Below are positions 62,664 through 64,000 of a DNA stretch of 64,000 nucleotides, piece after piece (within the stretch, counting starts at the first letter, position 1; each line of letters starts with the position of its first letter). A program made the translations under genes and the position numbers. The stretch lies in the NCBI RefSeq assembly GCF_050113635.1, contig NZ_JBNJLT010000001.1, forward strand, positions 1,116,001-1,180,000. The letters are read 5' to 3'. The notes below the pieces were generated by a model. That model was given only the letters and a program-made list of their open reading frames with translations. It made no database searches and had not been told where the DNA came from. The DNA comes from Marinimicrobium sp050113635. Lineage in GTDB: Bacteria; Pseudomonadota; Gammaproteobacteria; Pseudomonadales; Cellvibrionaceae.

Positions 62664-64000
62664 TTACCACCACGCGGCATAAAACGCGACCAGGATCACT
62701 ACCACCGCCAATGTGGACAGGTTAAAACCCGCTGTGGTTTTGAAGCTGATACCTTCCAGATCGACCACTTTTTCCCGAGACGGGATGGCGCCCAAAAACG
62801 AGAAGGTCACGGCCACCAGCATGCACAACAGAAAAACCACCCCCACCCGGTCCATAAACGGCAGCGTCGGCCAAAAGAGCTTGAGTGCCACACTGAAAGC
62901 CGCGGAGCCTATCGCTGTCGCAAGGGCGCCGCCGGCCGTCGCGCGCTTCCAGAACATTCCGAGCACAAACAGCGTGACAATACCGGGGGTGAAGAAACCC
63001 GTGAATTCCTGCACGTACTGGAATGCCTGATCAAACTGACCCAGTAGCGGTTGTGCGGTAGCCATGGCCACCATTAAAGCCACGACGCTGACCAGGCGCC
63101 CGACAATGACATAATGACGCTGAGACTGGTTGGGACGGCGGTGGGCATACAAATCCATGGTAAAGATCGTGGAGACGCTGTTGGTCATGGAGGCCACCGA
63201 TGACACGATGGCCGCTACCAGCGCGGCGAAAATCAGGCCCTTAATGCCCACCGGCATCATGTTCAGCATGGTGGGATAGGCACCATCGGCGATATCCAAA
63301 TCCGGCGCCAATAACACAGCGGCGATCCCCGGCACCACAATAATCAGAGGCATTAACAATTTCAGAAAGGCGGCGAATACAATGCCTTTTTGCGCTTCGG
63401 GCAGGCTTTTAGCCGCCAGTGCGCGCTGGATAATGTATTGATTAAAACCCCAGTAGGAAAGATTGATCACCCAGAGGCCACCGATCAGAACAGACAGCCC
63501 CGGCAGATCATCGTAATGGCTGTGACCGGCCTCCAGGATCATATCGAACTTTTCCGGCAGCCGGTCCATCAGTGTCACAAATCCGTTAAACGCACCCGTT
63601 CCCCCACTGACGGTGTTCAACACCGTATAGGTGAGAAAGAGCCCGCCTATCACCAACAGCACGACCTGAATAATGTCGGTCATGGCTACCGCCTTCAGGC
63701 CGCCATACAGCGAATACGCGATGGAGAACCCCGCGAGCAGCGCCATTCCGTAAAACAAGCCCAGCCCCGTAATGGTATGAATCGCCAATGCACCCAACCA
63801 CAGTACGGCGGTGAGGTTGACGAACACGTACACCCCCAACCAGAAAATCGCCATGACCGAGCGCACCCGATGGTCATACCGTTGCTCCAGAAACTGGGGC
63901 ATGGTGTAGATTTTCCGTTCGAGGAAGATGGGCAGAAAATATTTTCCGACGACAATTAACGTCAACGCGGCCATCCACTCATAGGAGGCAATGGCCAGCC
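62664..64000 (-). CDS. Sodium:solute symporter, SGLT-like (5' end outside window)
   Basis: The frame is open to the right edge of the window, so the N-terminus is missing; about 445 residues are visible (LAIASYEWMAALTL at the edge is a typical mid-N-terminal segment of vSGLT). Further motifs are TDIIQVVLLVIGGLF, SYWGFNQYIIQRALAA and VSSVASMTNSVSTIFTMDLY (sodium-site region). It probably imports a sugar with Na+, in line with the sugar-use genes in the window. The C-terminus ends normally at residue ...YAAWW. Confidence 0.9.
   Translation of the reverse strand, partial: LAIASYEWMAALTLIVVGKYFLPIFLERKIYTMPQFLEQRYDHRVRSVMAIFWLGVYVFVNLTAVLWLGALAIHTITGLGLFYGMALLAGFSIAYSLYGGLKAVAMTDIIQVVLLVIGGLFLTYTVLNTVSGGTGAFNGFVTLMDRLPEKFDMILEAGHSHYDDLPGLSVLIGGLWVINLSYWGFNQYIIQRALAAKSLPEAQKGIVFAAFLKLLMPLIIVVPGIAAVLLAPDLDIADGAYPTMLNMMPVGIKGLIFAALVAAIVSSVASMTNSVSTIFTMDLYAHRRPNQSQRHYVIVGRLVSVVALMVAMATAQPLLGQFDQAFQYVQEFTGFFTPGIVTLFVLGMFWKRATAGGALATAIGSAAFSVALKLFWPTLPFMDRVGVVFLLCMLVAVTFSFLGAIPSREKVVDLEGISFKTTAGFNLSTLAVVVILVAFYAAWW

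Overview
The window is chromosomal DNA from a free-living, probably marine, polysaccharide-degrading gammaproteobacterium of the Cellvibrio/Saccharophagus/Marinimicrobium type. Support for this: a poly-serine-linked GH16 laminarinase, a large carbohydrate-type TonB receptor paired with a GH114 galactosaminidase, an XrtA-type exopolysaccharide cluster, and Pseudomonas-like core gene order (polA / engB / cytochrome c4 / dsbA / GGDEF, and the aa3 oxidase block). The genome placement is inferred from gene content. No insertion sequence, prophage, integron or CRISPR array was seen.

Layout. 1-6.7 kb: XrtA-associated exopolysaccharide genes, three leftward (chain-length protein cut by the window edge, export lipoprotein, priming sugar transferase) and three rightward (TviB-type dehydrogenase, UDP-glucuronate epimerase, XrtA deacetylase). 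6.8-9.3 kb: tRNA-Arg(CCG) and fadE. 9.5-12.2 kb: a MacB/LolD-like ABC pair with a His-Asp repeat loop, and a DUF3299 protein. 12.6-16.8 kb: TonB receptor plus GH114 hydrolase. 16.8-18.9 kb: two COG0523 GTPases behind a Zur box, the first broken by an internal deletion. 19-26.1 kb: diguanylate cyclase, dsbA, cytochrome c4, engB and polA; the polA-engB gap carries a strong candidate sRNA at the position of Spot 42/ErsA. 26.4-29.4 kb: a small exported protein and a laminarinase lipoprotein. 29.5-32.6 kb: znuA divergent from zur-znuC-znuB across a near-perfect Zur box. 32.7-35.5 kb: a small protein, a PlcP-like metallophosphoesterase behind a four-repeat Pho box, an SGNH hydrolase and an IclR regulator. 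35.6-44.4 kb: cytochrome c oxidase structural and assembly genes. 44.8-50.1 kb: MATE exporter, unknown protein, peroxiredoxin, Tat-exported TIM barrel and a membrane GGDEF. 50.1-54.7 kb: a leftward operon sulfotransferase - GT4 - DUF2334 deacetylase - PstS/OmpA fusion with a three-repeat Pho box upstream. 54.8-64 kb: an RpiB-like isomerase, a BCCT carrier with porin and solute-binding protein, MFS, LysE and EmrE-type transporters, and a sodium/sugar symporter cut by the window edge.

How it fits together. Two metal/nutrient stress programmes stand out. Zinc limitation: ZnuABC with its repressor, a second Zur-box operon of COG0523 GTPases, and an ABC/DUF3299 locus with a metal-binding-looking loop. 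Phosphate limitation: two separate Pho boxes, one before a PlcP-like phospholipase candidate and one before a glycosyltransferase/sulfotransferase operon. The second pair suggests a phosphate-starvation lipid-remodelling route that would make a sulfated glycolipid; this is an inference and is the most novel-looking system here.
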